Positions 36,924 to 47,075 of a stretch of DNA of 64,000 nt are shown in pieces. Each line of letters begins with the position of its first letter. Position 1 is the stretch's first letter. The stretch comes from Haliscomenobacter sp. Its GTDB lineage: Bacteria > Bacteroidota > Bacteroidia > Chitinophagales > Saprospiraceae. The stretch covers positions 360,069-424,068 of the forward strand of contig JADJPL010000006.1 in NCBI GenBank assembly GCA_016713275.1, given 5' to 3'. The notes under the pieces were generated by a model. It made no database searches and was not told the origin of the DNA. It worked only from the letters and a program-made list of their open reading frames with translations. The position numbers and the translations under genes are program-made.

Positions 36924-38895
36924 ATGGAAATGAAACAAGTACCCCTTGCCATGCTATTGTGGTTTTGTACCGCCACGTTGGTCTTTGCGCAGCATAACCC
37001 GCTGGCGACGGAATATTATCAGACGGGAGAATCCGCTCTGCTGCAAAAGGACTACAAAAAAGCGTTGCGCCGCTTTCAGCAAGCGGCGGCGCTCCAACCC
37101 GATCTGATGGCGGCCGAACGCGGCATCGGGTTGTGTTACGAATTGCTCAAAGATTACCCTGCCGCGCTTACCCACTACCTTAAAATCGTGGAAACAGCGC
37201 CCAAGTTTTCCCGCGCCCTCTATTACCAGATTGGGGAAATCTATTTCAAGCTTGGTCTGTACAACAAAGCCGTTGCCTATTTCGACCAGTTCCGGCGAAT
37301 GCAGCTCATGGAGGATATTTCCTTTACTGTCAATGGGGAAAAGGAACGCGTTCTGGAAGACCAGTTTCTGGAAAAGCTGGAAGGGAACATCCGGGCTTGC
37401 CAAATCTCGATGGACACCTCCAAGTTCAACCAGAATGTCCGGATCGCAAACCTGGGTAGCGGCATCAACAGCCGCTCCGACGATTATTTTCCGTTTTTGT
37501 CCAATAACCAGGAGCTCCTGTTCTTCACCCGGCGCCGCAACATGGAAAGCGACGAAAACCTTTTTTTCAGCACGTCTCAGAACGGGTACTGGCATGAGGC
37601 CCGCCCCGTGAATAACCTGCTGAACTCCGCCTTTAACGAAGGGATGAGCACCCTGGTGCGCAACGGCCGCCACATGTACTTTACCGCCTGCAACCGGCCC
37701 GAAGTGCGGGGCCCTTGCGACATCTGGGAAGCCGACCTGGAGAAGGAGGAGATCAAGCGCGTCGCCGCTTTAGAGGGCAACCCCAATACCGATCAATGGG
37801 AGTCGCAGGCAGCCATCAGTTGCGATGGGAGTACGCTCTTTTTCGCCAGCAACCGCCCCGAAGGCCAGGGTGGAACCGACATCTGGACCAGCAATAAGCT
37901 GCCCGGCGGGGAATGGTCGAATCCGGTTAACCTCGGTCCCCAAATCAACACTCCGCTCGATGAGGAAGCGCCGTTTATCAGCAACGACGGTACCGCCCTT
38001 TACTTCTCTTCCACCGGCCACCTGGGCATCGGCGACCAGGATATTTTCGTGAGCTTCAAGGACCAACACGGAAACTGGACAACGCCCATGAACCTGGGCC
38101 CAAAGATCAATACCCCGCATCGGGAACTCGGTTTCTACCTGTCGGCCGATGGCAAAACCGGCTATTTCGCTTCCGACCGCCCCGGAGGGTGGGGGGCATG
38201 GATATCTACCGCGTGGAATTGTACGAAGAGCTTTATAGCCAACCCATCACGTACACTGAATTTCAGGTGCGCAACTCCCGCACCGGCGAGCCCATCGCTA
38301 CCCGGGTAGCTTTTGGCGACGACCGGCAGCCCCTGCATACCGACTCCAGCGGCCGCTTTTTTCTGTGCTTGCCCGCCAACTCCCATATCCGGATCAAAAT
38401 TGACGCTCCGGAATTCCACCCCTTCAACTCCGAGTTCCCGATCCCGGAATGGGACAACCGGCAGTTCTATGCCCTGGAACTCCTCCTCCTGCCGATTCAT
38501 ATTCCCTTTATTCCGGAGGAGAAAACCGCCCCGCCCGATACCATCGCGCCGCCGCCCCGCATCCGGACCCTGGAGCGCTACCAGGTCACCCTGTTTTTCC
38601 AATTTGACAGCGACGAGATGGAACTCAACGAACTGGAAAACTACAGGACTTTGCCTCCAGCATCGCCGGAAAGGACATCCAGCATGTCGATATCAACGGC
38701 TATGCCGACGATATAGGGGAAGACGGCTACAACCTCAAACTTAGCGAGCGGCGGGCAAAAAAAATCGCCTTGTTCCTCATGCAGAAGGGCTTCCCTGTCA
38801 ATCGGATCGCGATGAAAGGCAATGGCGAGATCCACGATGGGCAACTCAAGTCGCAAAACCGGCGAGTGGAACTTAAAATTACTACCCTTGAATAA
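36924..38895 (+). CDS. TPR/PD40/OmpA outer-membrane protein, two frameshifts
   Basis: Start chosen at ATG 36924 because it gives a signal peptide (LAMLLWFCTATLVFAQ). Order: TPR repeats (ALLQKDYKKALRRFQQAAAL, DYPAALTHYLKI), PD40 WD-like repeats (DGSTLFFASNRPEGQGGTDIW, SNDGTALYFSSTGHLGIGDQDIF), a carboxypeptidase-regulatory-like segment, then an OmpA peptidoglycan-binding domain (VTLFFQFDSDEMELNELENY, VDINGYADDIGEDGYNLKLSERRAKKIA, RRVELKI). The frame breaks at the GGGGGG run 38191-38196 and again at 38642-38648, each consistent with one missing base. About 655 residues in full. This architecture is common next to PorP/SprF genes, but none is adjacent here. Confidence 0.85.
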
Positions 38896-40080
38896 CCGGG
38901 TAGATACCGGATTGGCCCGGTTACTGGCCGACTCTTCTATTCAAGCGAGGATGCAAGGGAATATCGGCTACCTGTGTCATAGCGCCTCGGTAACTCCGGG
39001 CCTGGAACACGGCGCCCTGGCTTTAAAACGCCTGTTTGGCCCAAGGTTGAAAGCCCTCTTTGCGCCTCAGCATGGATTTGCGACCGATGCGCAGGATAAT
39101 ATGATCGAATCGCCCCATTTTTTTCACCCTTTCCTGCAACTCCCCGTTTACAGCCTCTACTCCGAGACCCGGGTTCCAACGCCCCAAATGCTGGAACCCA
39201 TCGACACCCTGATCATTGACCTTCAGGATAATGGGACCCGGGTGTATACCTACATCTGGACCATGGTTCTCGCACTGGAGGCTTGTGCCAAAGCCGGAGT
39301 TCGGGTGGTTATCCTGGACCGTCCCAACCCCTTGGGCGGCATCCGGGTGGAGGGTCCTATTTCCGAAATGGCATTCCGGTCGTTTATCGGTTGGCGCCCG
39401 CTTCCTATGCGCCATGGGATGACGATAGGGGAGGTCGCCCGGTTTGCCTCCGCGCATTGGGGGATGGATGTGCCGCTTGAGGTCGTCCCCATGTCGGGGT
39501 GGCGGCGCGCATTCGGGTTTTCGGAATGCGGATTACCCTGGGTGCTTCCTTCTCCTAATTTTCCCACCCCCGACACCGCCTGGGTTTACCCTGGTACCGT
39601 TCTGCTGGAAGGAACGAATATCTCCGAGGGCAGAGGAACGACCCGCCCTTTTGAACTTATTGGACATCCCAACCTCCAGGCCTTTCCTTTTTGTGAATCG
39701 TTCAACCAACGCCTTGACAAGAGGGGGCTAAAAGGATGCATACTCCGGCCTGCGGCGTTTATCCCTACGTTCGATAAGTTTCATGGGCAGGTTTGCCAGG
39801 GGTTTCAGGTCCACGTCACTGACCCCAGCGCCTGCAACCCATGGGAACTGGGCCAATGGCTTCTTCATAGTTTATTCCGGGAACTAGGACCGGCGTTCGC
39901 ATGGCGCCAGCCTCCGTTTGAATACGTCGACGACATCCTGCCGATCGACTTGCTGAATGGCAACGCCCAGCTTCGCGGCTGGGTCGAAAAGCAAGGCGCC
40001 CTCGACGAACTCTCCACATCCAATACGCGGGCTATCCCGAATTTATGGGCCGGCGTTCGGAGGTGTTGCTTGATGGGTAG
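38888..40080 (+). CDS. Exo-beta-N-acetylmuramidase NamZ family (DUF1343, GH171), one frameshift
   Basis: Motifs fix the family: LFAPQHGFATDAQDN, SLYSETRVPTPQMLEPIDTL, DLQDNGTRVYTYIWTM, ILDRPNPLGG, EGTNISEGRGTTRPFELIG. Known members (Bacillus YbbC/NamZ) release terminal MurNAc from peptidoglycan fragments. The start is uncertain: a TTG at 38888 overlaps the end of the upstream gene; an in-frame ATG at 38822 lies deep inside it. The frame breaks at 40011-40016; one more base gives HIQYAGYPEFMGRRSEVLL and a stop at 40080, the normal end. Without the shift, translation continues and stops at 40153 inside the MITE. No signal peptide is seen. Confidence 0.85.
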
Positions 40081-40149
40081 AAGATATCTCAAAACAGCAA
40101 GAATTCTGCTCGATCCATCATTAGGCCTCCCCCCAACCCCCTCCAAAAG

Positions 40150-40467
40150 CTAATCTTGTAGTGTTTTTTCCTAAACCATTACCTGGCGCAGTCCCTCTTC
40201 CGTTTTACCCCCGGCCTCGGGGTTTGTTCTTTTTTTGCTCGCCCAAAAAAAGAACCAAAAAAAGGGCGCTCCTTCGCCCTACCGCTCCGTGGGAAACGCC
40301 TTCGCTTTATGGGCTTCAACCGCTTGGAACACCGGTCGTTGCTTTATCCTGCATCCCAAGCGGTTGACCCCATAAGGCGATCCCGTTCTTCGAACGGGAA
40401 CGGCGTTTCCCACGGGCTCCGGGCTGCGGAGGGCAATTGCTAGATATGAAAAACACTACAAGATTAG
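40150..40467. mobile_element. 318-bp MITE with 19-bp terminal inverted repeats and 9-bp target duplication
   Basis: The ends are perfect: CTAATCTTGTAGTGTTTTT at 40150-40168 and its reverse complement at 40449-40467. The element is flanked by a 9-bp direct repeat CTCCAAAAG (40141-40149 and 40468-40476), the signature of transposition. There is no coding region. The interior is the 235-bp structured repeat in reverse orientation. The left end begins 69 bp after the natural NamZ stop. Confidence 0.85.
40200..40434 (-). repeat. 235-bp structured repeat, copy 2 (inside the MITE)
   Basis: Reverse complement of 34318-34552 with only scattered differences, mainly in the loop between the two long arms and in the A/T runs. 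It carries the same set of hairpins and the T-run terminator shape. Confidence 0.8.
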
Positions 40468-40476
40468 CTCCAAAAG

Positions 40477-40697
40477 AGGGGGAGCAACAAAGGAAGGCAA
40501 TGAAACCTTAATTCCGATGTTTATCCTTACCCTTGCCCACACGGTTCCCCTCCTTCGGAGGGGTTAGGGGAGGCCGCTCACACCCTGGAATGGGTTTTGA
40601 GATAGCTTTTAGTAATTTTTTAAAAATTTATTTAATTGTATAAACATTAAATGTAAAAACATGTTTAATAAGTATTCCTTTACAAAAACCACCAAAA
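40477..40697. other. AT-rich promoter region of the YceI gene
   Basis: 221 bp without a gene. The last about 90 bp are very AT-rich (TTTTTTAAAAATTTATTTAATTG) and should contain the YceI promoter; I cannot assign exact boxes. Confidence 0.4.
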
Positions 40698-41228
40698 ATG
40701 AAAACCTGGAAAATTGACCCAACGCATTCCAACATTGCGTTCAAAGTGAAGCACCTGATGATCTCCACGGTAAAAGGAGAATTCGGAGCGTTTGACGCCA
40801 CGATGCAAACCAATGGAGACGAGGGCTTTGAGAACGCCAAGGTAGAATTCAGCGCCCAAATTGCCACGATCAGCACGGGCAATGAGCAGCGCGACAACCA
40901 CCTGAAGTCGGCTGATTTCTTCGATGCGGAGAACCATCCGGAGCTCCAGTTTACATCGACCGCATTTAAGCGGGTGGATGACGAAAACTACCAACTGGAA
41001 GGAATCCTGCGCATCCGCGGCGTGGAGAAGCCGGTAACGCTCGACGTGGAGTACAGCGGAAACATGGTAGACTTTTACGGAAACAACAAAGTGGGATTTG
41101 GCCTTCGCGGAAAGATCAACCGGCACGACTTCGGTTTGGCGTGGAACGCGGTGACGGAAGCAGGCGGCGTAGTCGTCAGCGAAGACGTCCGGTTAGAGCT
41201 CGACGTGCAGATGGGGCAGCAGAATTAA
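40698..41228 (+). CDS. YceI-family lipid-binding protein
   Basis: 176 residues with the full YceI lipocalin-like pattern: WKIDPTHSNIAFKVKHLMISTVKGEF at the N-terminus, then NEQRDNHLKSADFFDAENHPELQFTS, GILRIRGVEKPVTLDVEY, FGLRGKINRHDFGL and the closing DVRLELDVQ. There is no signal peptide, so probably cytoplasmic. The family binds polyisoprenoids in known structures; the physiological role is unclear. Its stop codon overlaps that of chrA on the other strand (41225-41228, TTAA). Confidence 0.92.
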   Translation: MKTWKIDPTHSNIAFKVKHLMISTVKGEFGAFDATMQTNGDEGFENAKVEFSAQIATISTGNEQRDNHLKSADFFDAENHPELQFTSTAFKRVDDENYQLEGILRIRGVEKPVTLDVEYSGNMVDFYGNNKVGFGLRGKINRHDFGLAWNAVTEAGGVVVSEDVRLELDVQMGQQN

Positions 41229-42357
41229 TAAGCCCCGGAGAGTAGAAGCCATATACGCCCTAAGGCCGCTCCTCCGGCCACCAGGAGGAGCGGCCCCCAG
41301 TTAGGTCGGAAAATGCCGGCCAGCACAGCCAAAATCGCAAGAAAAACATATCCGGGGTCTTCCAGGAAATATATTCCCATCCGGACCACAACGGCCGCCA
41401 TAATCGCCAAAGCGCCTATACTTACTGCTTCCAGAAAGGCTTTCCAGCGGGCCGACCCCACCATGGCGTTGAGGAGCGGGTGCATAAGCCCGGCGTAGAC
41501 AAAGGAAGGAAGAAAAACGCCGGCGGTAGCCGCCAAAGCGCCTTTCCAGCCAAGCAAATGAAATCCGATAAAGGTAGCCGTCGACAAAACGGGGCCTGGG
41601 GTAAACTGGCCAATAGCCACTGCTTCGACCAAGGTTTCCATGGTAAGCCAACCCCGTTTGGATACGAGTTCGTCTTCCAAATACGCCATCAGGACCAAGC
41701 CGCTACCGAACAAGACGGCTCCAATTTTAAAGAAAACGCCAAAAAGACTCATGGCGCTTAGCGAAGTTCCCAGGGTTGCGCCTTTCCACAGCAACAGGGA
41801 AAAGCCTTCGGATGGACCTGTTTTTCCCCTGTTATCCAGATGAAAAAGGAACAAACCGATTGCCCCGGCGCCTAGAATCGCTTCTACCTCCCCCAGGCCA
41901 AGAAAGGAAGCGCCCATCACCAAAATACCCAGGATCGCCAGACGGGCTGACTTGATCGCTTTTCGGCTCATAGCAAGCAATGCGGGCGCCATGATACCCA
42001 TGACTGCCGGCCGGACTCCGTAAAGGAACGGCGCAATTTCGGGAAGCGTTCCATACCGCATATAAGCCCAGGCAAGCGCTCCGGTAATCAGAACAGAAGG
42101 CAAAATAAATCCCAAACCCGCAGCGATTAACCCTGGTATGCCCCGCCGGATATAGCCGCAGTGCATCGCCATTTCCGTTGAATTGGGCCCGGGGATCAGA
42201 TTCGTAGCGCCTACCAGTTCCAAAAACCGTTCCGGGGTCATCCACCCCTTTTCCGGACGATCTCCCGCTCAAAAATGGCGATGTGGGCGACCGGGCCTCC
42301 AAAGGAAACCGCCCCTAACCGGAGAAAGAGAAAAAAAACCTGCGCTATTGGATTCAT
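41225..42357 (-). CDS. chrA: Chromate transporter ChrA, one frameshift near the N-terminus
   Basis: CHR-superfamily permease with two homologous halves. The true start is ATG 42357: NPIAQVFFLFLRLGAVSFGGPVAHIAIFEREIV is the expected first segment. The frame breaks at the run 42245-42248 (one base missing) and continues with MTPERFLELVGATNLIPGPNSTEMAMHCGY. The second half has SGLVLMAYLEDELV and the repeat motif AIGQFTPGPVLSTATFIGF. Full length is about 376 residues with roughly ten helices. It exports chromate in known members; many homologues may move other anions. Confidence 0.88.
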
Positions 42358-42365
42358 ATGAAATA

Positions 42366-42406
42366 AAAAGCCATCTCGCTTAGCCGGAGGAAAGGAGATG
42401 GCTTTT
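42366..42406 (-). terminator. Intrinsic terminator of the nqr operon
   Basis: AAAAGCCATCTC (42366-42377) and GAGATGGCTTTT (42395-42406) are perfect 12-bp arms. Reading on the minus strand, the hairpin follows the nqrF stop by 23 bp and runs into TTTTTATTT, a good intrinsic terminator. It also insulates chrA, whose start lies 9 bp beyond. Confidence 0.8.
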
Positions 42407-42429
42407 AGAATTATTTGAACTAGCAGACG

Positions 42430-43690
42430 TTAGCTGCCGAAATCGTCAAAAGCAATATTCTCTTCGGGCACACCCAGGTCGCTGAGCATTTTCTGTACAG
42501 CGGAGAGCATCATCGGAGGGCCGCAGAGATAGTATTCAATCTCTTCTGGCTCCGCATGGTTTTTGAGGTAGTTATCGAGTACGACCTGGTGGATAAGTCC
42601 AACCGGGCCGGTCCAGTTGTCCTCCGGCATTGGCTCCGACAAAGCGATATGGAAGGAGAAGTTCGGGAACGATATAGAACAATTCCTTCAGCGAGCGGCC
42701 GCCGTACCAGTACGACACTTTGCGGTTGGTCTTGAGGGTATGGAACAGGTGGAAGATATGCGACCGGAGCGGGGCCATACCGGCGCCGCCGCCGATGTAC
42801 ACCATTTCTTTTTCTGTCGGTTTGATAAAGAATTCGCCGTAAGGGCCGGAAATGACGACTTTATCGCCGGGTTTTTGGTCAAACACGTAAGAGGAACAAA
42901 TCCCGGGGTTCACCGGCATGTAGTTGTTGATCTTGCGATCCCATGGCGGCGTGGCGATCCGGATGTTGAGCATGATAATATTCCCTTCGGCGGGGTGGTT
43001 GGCCATGGAGTAGGCGCGGAATTGCTCTTCCGTGTTCTTCATTTTCAGCCCCCACATCTTGAACTTATCCCAGTCCTCCTGGAACGCATTGGACGCTTTG
43101 CCCATATCGGGGTGAGAGGTGATGTCGAAATTCTTGAAGTCGACCTCAATCTTGGGCACATCGATCTGGATATAGCCGCCGGATTCAAACTCCATGTGTT
43201 GGCCTTCGGGGAGCTTGACGACGAATTCCTTGATAAAGGTGGCCACGTTGTAGTTGGAGACGACCTCGCATTCCCATTTTTTGATTCCGAAGACCTCTTC
43301 CGGAACGCGGATCTTCATATCCTGGCGCACTTTTACCTGGCAAGCCAGGCGTTTGTGTTCAGACACGTCCTTGCGGGTGAGGTGGTTCATTTCGGTGGGC
43401 AGCACGTCGCCGCCGCCTTCGTCCACCCAGCACTTGCACATCGCGCAGGTACCGCCGCCGCCGCAAGCCGAGGGAAGGAAGACGCTCTGGTTGGAAAGAG
43501 CGGATAGCAGGGAACTTCCCGGTTGTACGAGCAAAGGATTATGCTCATCGCCGTTCACGATAATGCGCACGTCCCCCTGGGGAACGAGCTTTTTTTGAGC
43601 GACGAGCAATCCAAAGGTAAGTAACAGGATGACTACCGTAAATGCGATAGCTCCGTAAACTACAGGAAGGATATCAAAAAGAAGTATCAT
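42430..43690 (-). CDS. nqrF: Na+-translocating NADH:quinone reductase subunit F, with a small out-of-frame deletion
   Basis: NADH entry subunit. An N-terminal helix (VVYGAIAFTVVILLLTFGLLVA) is followed by a [2Fe-2S] domain with Cys76, Cys82, Cys85 and Cys117, the exact spacing of the Vibrio enzyme. FAD motif RAYSMANHP and NADH motifs IGGGAGMAPLRSH and YYLCGPPMM follow. At about 42668-42672 the sequence jumps from KELFYI to PNFSFHIALSEPMPEDNW in another frame, and roughly ten residues usual at this point are missing. The downstream part, to the normal C-terminal FDDFGS, is intact. The operon would not work without this subunit, so an assembly error is likely. It is last in nqrABCDEF. Confidence 0.88.
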
Positions 43691-43702
43691 GTCTCAGATA
43701 AT

Positions 43703-44326
43703 TTATTGCTGGAAATAAGTAGCCGGGTTAATCCCCATTAACGACATAAACGCAAGTCCCATCAAGCCAGTCAGGATAAACGCAATCCCCAAGCCGCGCA
43801 AAGGAGCGGGAATATTCGAGTACCGGATTTTTTCCCGAATGGCGGCCATGGCAACAATAGCCAGCGCCCAGCCAAATCCCGATCCCACGCCATAAACCAC
43901 CGACTCTGCAAAATTGTACTCCCTCGCAACCATGAACAGGGCAGCGCCCAGAATAGCGCAGTTCACCGTGATCAGAGGGAGAAAGATCCCCAGGGCGTTG
44001 TACAAGGCCGGGGAGTATTTCTCCACAGCCATTTCAACCAATTGGACGGAAGCGGCAATGCTGGCAATGAACAGGATAAAGCGGAGGAACGTCAGATCCG
44101 TGTGGAAAATCCCGTTGGGGCCCAGCACCATTTCACTGACCACCCAGTTGATGGGGATCGTCAGCACCAGAACGAAAATAACGGCAGCTCCAAGGCCAAT
44201 GGCCGTTTTAACCGATTTGGAAACCGCCAGGAAAGAACACATGCCCAGAAAATAAGACAGGACCATATTCTCGATAAAAGCGGACTTAAGAAAGATATTG
44301 AACAGTTCCATAGAGATCGATTTCAA
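43703..44326 (-). CDS. nqrE: Na+-translocating NADH:quinone reductase subunit E
   Basis: 207 residues, six hydrophobic helices. It has the NqrE pattern: ENMVLSYFLGMCSFLAVSKSV near the N-terminus (with the cluster-related Cys) and VNCAILGAALFMV (the matching Cys in the second half-repeat). NqrD and NqrE form an inverted pair that holds an iron centre between them and lines the Na+ path. It starts 36 bp after nqrD ends, and nqrF follows by 12 bp. Confidence 0.95.
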   Translation of the reverse strand: MKSISMELFNIFLKSAFIENMVLSYFLGMCSFLAVSKSVKTAIGLGAAVIFVLVLTIPINWVVSEMVLGPNGIFHTDLTFLRFILFIASIAASVQLVEMAVEKYSPALYNALGIFLPLITVNCAILGAALFMVAREYNFAESVVYGVGSGFGWALAIVAMAAIREKIRYSNIPAPLRGLGIAFILTGLMGLAFMSLMGINPATYFQQ

Positions 44327-44361
44327 AGATCAATAATGTGAAAACAAAGCTGCCGGCGGCA

Positions 44362-45066
44362 TCAGGAAACATCCACCAGTTTTTTATTGGATGCCCGTTG
44401 GAGCCAGATAATGATTCCGATCAGGAAGATCGCCGATGCAGGAAGGACCATGAGGCCATTATTCTGGTACCATCCGAGCCAGGAAATCTGGCTGGTGTTA
44501 AGCAAAAACTCGTTCGTAGATCCAATGATCTTGAAGCCTGCTACGCTCCCGCGGCCAAACAATTCGCGGATTACGGCTACCGCCAGCAGGATAACCCCAT
44601 ACCCGGCGCCGTTGCCGATGCCATCCAGGAAGGACCTCCAGGGCGTATTGGCCATAGCGTAAGCTTCCAGGCGGCCCATCACGATGCAGTTGGTGATGAT
44701 CAAGCCGATAAACACGGAGAGCTGTTTCCAGGTCTCATAGTTAAAGGCTTTCAAAACCTGTTCGACAACCGTCACCAGAAACGCAATGACGACCAACTGA
44801 ACGATCATCCGGATTTGCTTGGGAATCCCTTTGCGCAATAAGGCGATGGCCAGGTTGGAAAAAGCGGTAACGAAAATTACCGATAATGCCATGATAAATG
44901 CCGGTTTAACCATCGTGGTTACTGCCAGCGCCGAGCAGATCCCCAGCACCTGAACGGTGATGGGGTTGTTATCGTTTAGCGGATCGGAGAGGGCCTTGCG
45001 TTCTTTTTTACCAAAGAAGGGCTCTTTCTCCTCTAAAGCCGCAGCTTTTACATTTGCGTCAGCCAT
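44362..45066 (-). CDS. nqrD: Na+-translocating NADH:quinone reductase subunit D
   Basis: 234 residues, six helices. GICSALAVTTMVKPAFIMALSV and TNCIVMGRLEAYAM carry the paired cysteines matching NqrE. A slightly long cytoplasmic N-terminus (MADANVKAAALEEKEPFFGKK) precedes the helices. It is 10 bp downstream of nqrC. Confidence 0.95.
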   Translation of the reverse strand: MADANVKAAALEEKEPFFGKKERKALSDPLNDNNPITVQVLGICSALAVTTMVKPAFIMALSVIFVTAFSNLAIALLRKGIPKQIRMIVQLVVIAFLVTVVEQVLKAFNYETWKQLSVFIGLIITNCIVMGRLEAYAMANTPWRSFLDGIGNGAGYGVILLAVAVIRELFGRGSVAGFKIIGSTNEFLLNTSQISWLGWYQNNGLMVLPASAIFLIGIIIWLQRASNKKLVDVS

Positions 45067-45076
45067 GTTCCTATGT

Positions 45077-45793
45077 TTAATTTGCGGTTTTTAACGATTC
45101 AATATAAGGCAGGTATGCCTTTAATCCTTTCTGAAGCATATCGGATACCCCCACCGAGGTGATTGTCGCTCCGGAGATGGCGTCTACTTCATGGTCGGGA
45201 TTTTTTGCCCCACCTTTGACTACAGCGACCGAAACGTATTGGCCATCCTGGAAGATTTTCTTCCCTTTGAACTGCGCCGGAAAGTTGGGGTTGTCTTTTA
45301 TTTCAGCGCCAAGACCAGGCGTTTCGGAAACGTGGCCAAACGAGACGCCCACGACCGTGTTCAGATCTTCCCCTAAAGCGATATACCCCCAGATTTTGTC
45401 CCACAACCCGTTTCCACGCACGGACAGGAGATATACCTTGCCTTTATCCCCATTGTACACAAACACCGGATATTTCCGTTCCGCTTCGGGCTTTTTCTCC
45501 TCTGCCGCCATATCCACTTTTTCCGCCATGGCGCCGTCTACCTGCTGCCCATTCGCATCAAGGACCACCTGTTCGAACTTGTCGGTGAACAATTTCAGGA
45601 TCTGATCGTCCGGCATCGATTTCAGATCCGACGGGATCTGATCCGCGATGGCTCCCATGATGTCTTTTTTCTTGAACACGGCTTCGCTGGAATCGTGATA
45701 AGGCTTTAATCCGGTGACCAGAAAAGCGAGGATTACTGACACGATCAGCGTCATGATTACGGTGTAGACCGTTATATATTTATTGCTGTACAT
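45077..45793 (-). CDS. nqrC: Na+-translocating NADH:quinone reductase subunit C
   Basis: 238 residues. There is one N-terminal membrane helix (VYTVIMTLIVSVILAFLVTGL) and a periplasmic FMN domain. The covalent FMN threonine is in ISGATITSVGV (about Thr210), with the matching upstream GLGAEIKDNPNF segment. The attachment needs ApbE, which is not in this window. It overlaps the end of nqrB by 14 bp. Confidence 0.95.
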   Translation of the reverse strand: MYSNKYITVYTVIMTLIVSVILAFLVTGLKPYHDSSEAVFKKKDIMGAIADQIPSDLKSMPDDQILKLFTDKFEQVVLDANGQQVDGAMAEKVDMAAEEKKPEAERKYPVFVYNGDKGKVYLLSVRGNGLWDKIWGYIALGEDLNTVVGVSFGHVSETPGLGAEIKDNPNFPAQFKGKKIFQDGQYVSVAVVKGGAKNPDHEVDAISGATITSVGVSDMLQKGLKAYLPYIESLKTAN

Positions 45794-47039
45794 ACTTCAA
45801 CCGTTTTTTGATATTTCCTTGAAGAACAAAATAGTCGATCAGCGGAGCAAAAACGTTCATGAACAGGATCGCCAGCATCCAGCCTTCCGGGTAGGCGGGG
45901 TTCATGACCCGCACCAGCATGCCGACCACTCCGATAAAGAATCCGTAGAGCCATTTGCCTTTATTGGTGGAAGCCGCTGTTACCGGATCGGTTGCCATAT
46001 ACGCCATAGCAAACAGGAAGCTGCCCATGGAGAAGTGGTAGTACCAGGGAACTTCCATCAGCGGGTTAAAGCCCCAGGCGTTAAAGACCAGCCCCATAAA
46101 TACCATACCCATCGCCATGGACACCATGATGCGCCAACTGGCCACGCCGGTAGCGATGAGCATCAACGCGCCCAGGACGATGAAGGGTTTGCCGGTTTCC
46201 CCAACAGAGCCCGGGATAATCCCCCAGAACATCTGCGAAGGCGTGTACACCTGCGTGACCGCGTCCCAACCTCCTTTAGAAGCCAGCGCAAGCGGCGTCG
46301 CGCCGGTATAGCCGTCTACGACTGCGGCAGCGGGATCAAAGCCCGTCCACCCGAACGTATCGAATAGAGGGTTGAGCACATGCAGGGTAAACCAGCCATA
46401 ATCGGCCATGCCGCCTTCCGCCGCTTTCGTCAGACCGGCGACCCAAACTTCATCTCCGGAAATATCGCCGGGATAAGCAAAGAAAACGAACACCCGGGCC
46501 AGCAGGGCGATATTCACTACGTTCATCCCCGTGCCGCCAAAGGCTTCTTTGCCGATAATCACTGCGAAAATGATGGACAGCGTGAGTATCCATAAAGGAA
46601 GATCGGGGGGCATGATCAGAGGAATCAACGCTCCAGTGACCAGATATCCCTCCTCCACGCCGTGGCCGCGCTTGGCCGAAAAATAAAACTCAATGCCCAG
46701 ACCCACAACGTGGGCGACAATCCACATCGGCAGCAGCTTCACCAACCCATACGATAGTTTTAGGTGAAAGCCTTCAAACAAGCCGGTGAACTGCCCCAAA
46801 GCCACGAAATGCTGGTGTCCGATGTTGTAGGTCCCCAACAAGTAGCAAAGCTGCATCGAAAGCACCACAAAAGTCATCAGACGCTTCAGGTCCATCCCGT
46901 CGCGCACGTGCACCCCGTCTTTGGTGACGTGGTTTGGCACAAACGCAAAGGTGAAAAAGGCTTCGTAGCCCGTATGGAGCAATCGCTTGCTTTTATCCGG
47001 TTCAATCCGCTGGAAAAATTTAAGCAACGCTTTTTTCAT
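45780..47039 (-). CDS. nqrB: Na+-translocating NADH:quinone reductase subunit B
   Basis: 419 residues, about ten helices. It forms the main Na+ channel with a covalent FMN on the Thr of GYTGATPLAL (about Thr248) and riboflavin nearby. KEAFGGTGMNVVNIALLARVFVFFAYP is also a signature segment. It overlaps nqrC, and a heptanucleotide array separates it from nqrA upstream. Confidence 0.95.
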   Translation of the reverse strand: MKKALLKFFQRIEPDKSKRLLHTGYEAFFTFAFVPNHVTKDGVHVRDGMDLKRLMTFVVLSMQLCYLLGTYNIGHQHFVALGQFTGLFEGFHLKLSYGLVKLLPMWIVAHVVGLGIEFYFSAKRGHGVEEGYLVTGALIPLIMPPDLPLWILTLSIIFAVIIGKEAFGGTGMNVVNIALLARVFVFFAYPGDISGDEVWVAGLTKAAEGGMADYGWFTLHVLNPLFDTFGWTGFDPAAAVVDGYTGATPLALASKGGWDAVTQVYTPSQMFWGIIPGSVGETGKPFIVLGALMLIATGVASWRIMVSMAMGMVFMGLVFNAWGFNPLMEVPWYYHFSMGSFLFAMAYMATDPVTAASTNKGKWLYGFFIGVVGMLVRVMNPAYPEGWMLAILFMNVFAPLIDYFVLQGNIKKRLKYVQQ

Positions 47040-47075
47040 GAATAGCTATTGATTTCGTTTGATCAATCGAATATG

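Noticed and set aside
38185..38200. Programmed -1 frameshifting at the GGGGGG run in the PD40/OmpA gene
   Set aside because: The same protein needs a second shift at 38645 with no slippery sequence, and similar one-base losses occur in many genes, so error or mutation is simpler.
40081..40153. C-terminal extension of NamZ into the MITE
   Set aside because: It follows an evident frameshift at 40011-40016. The other frame gives the conserved C-terminus and a stop at 40080.
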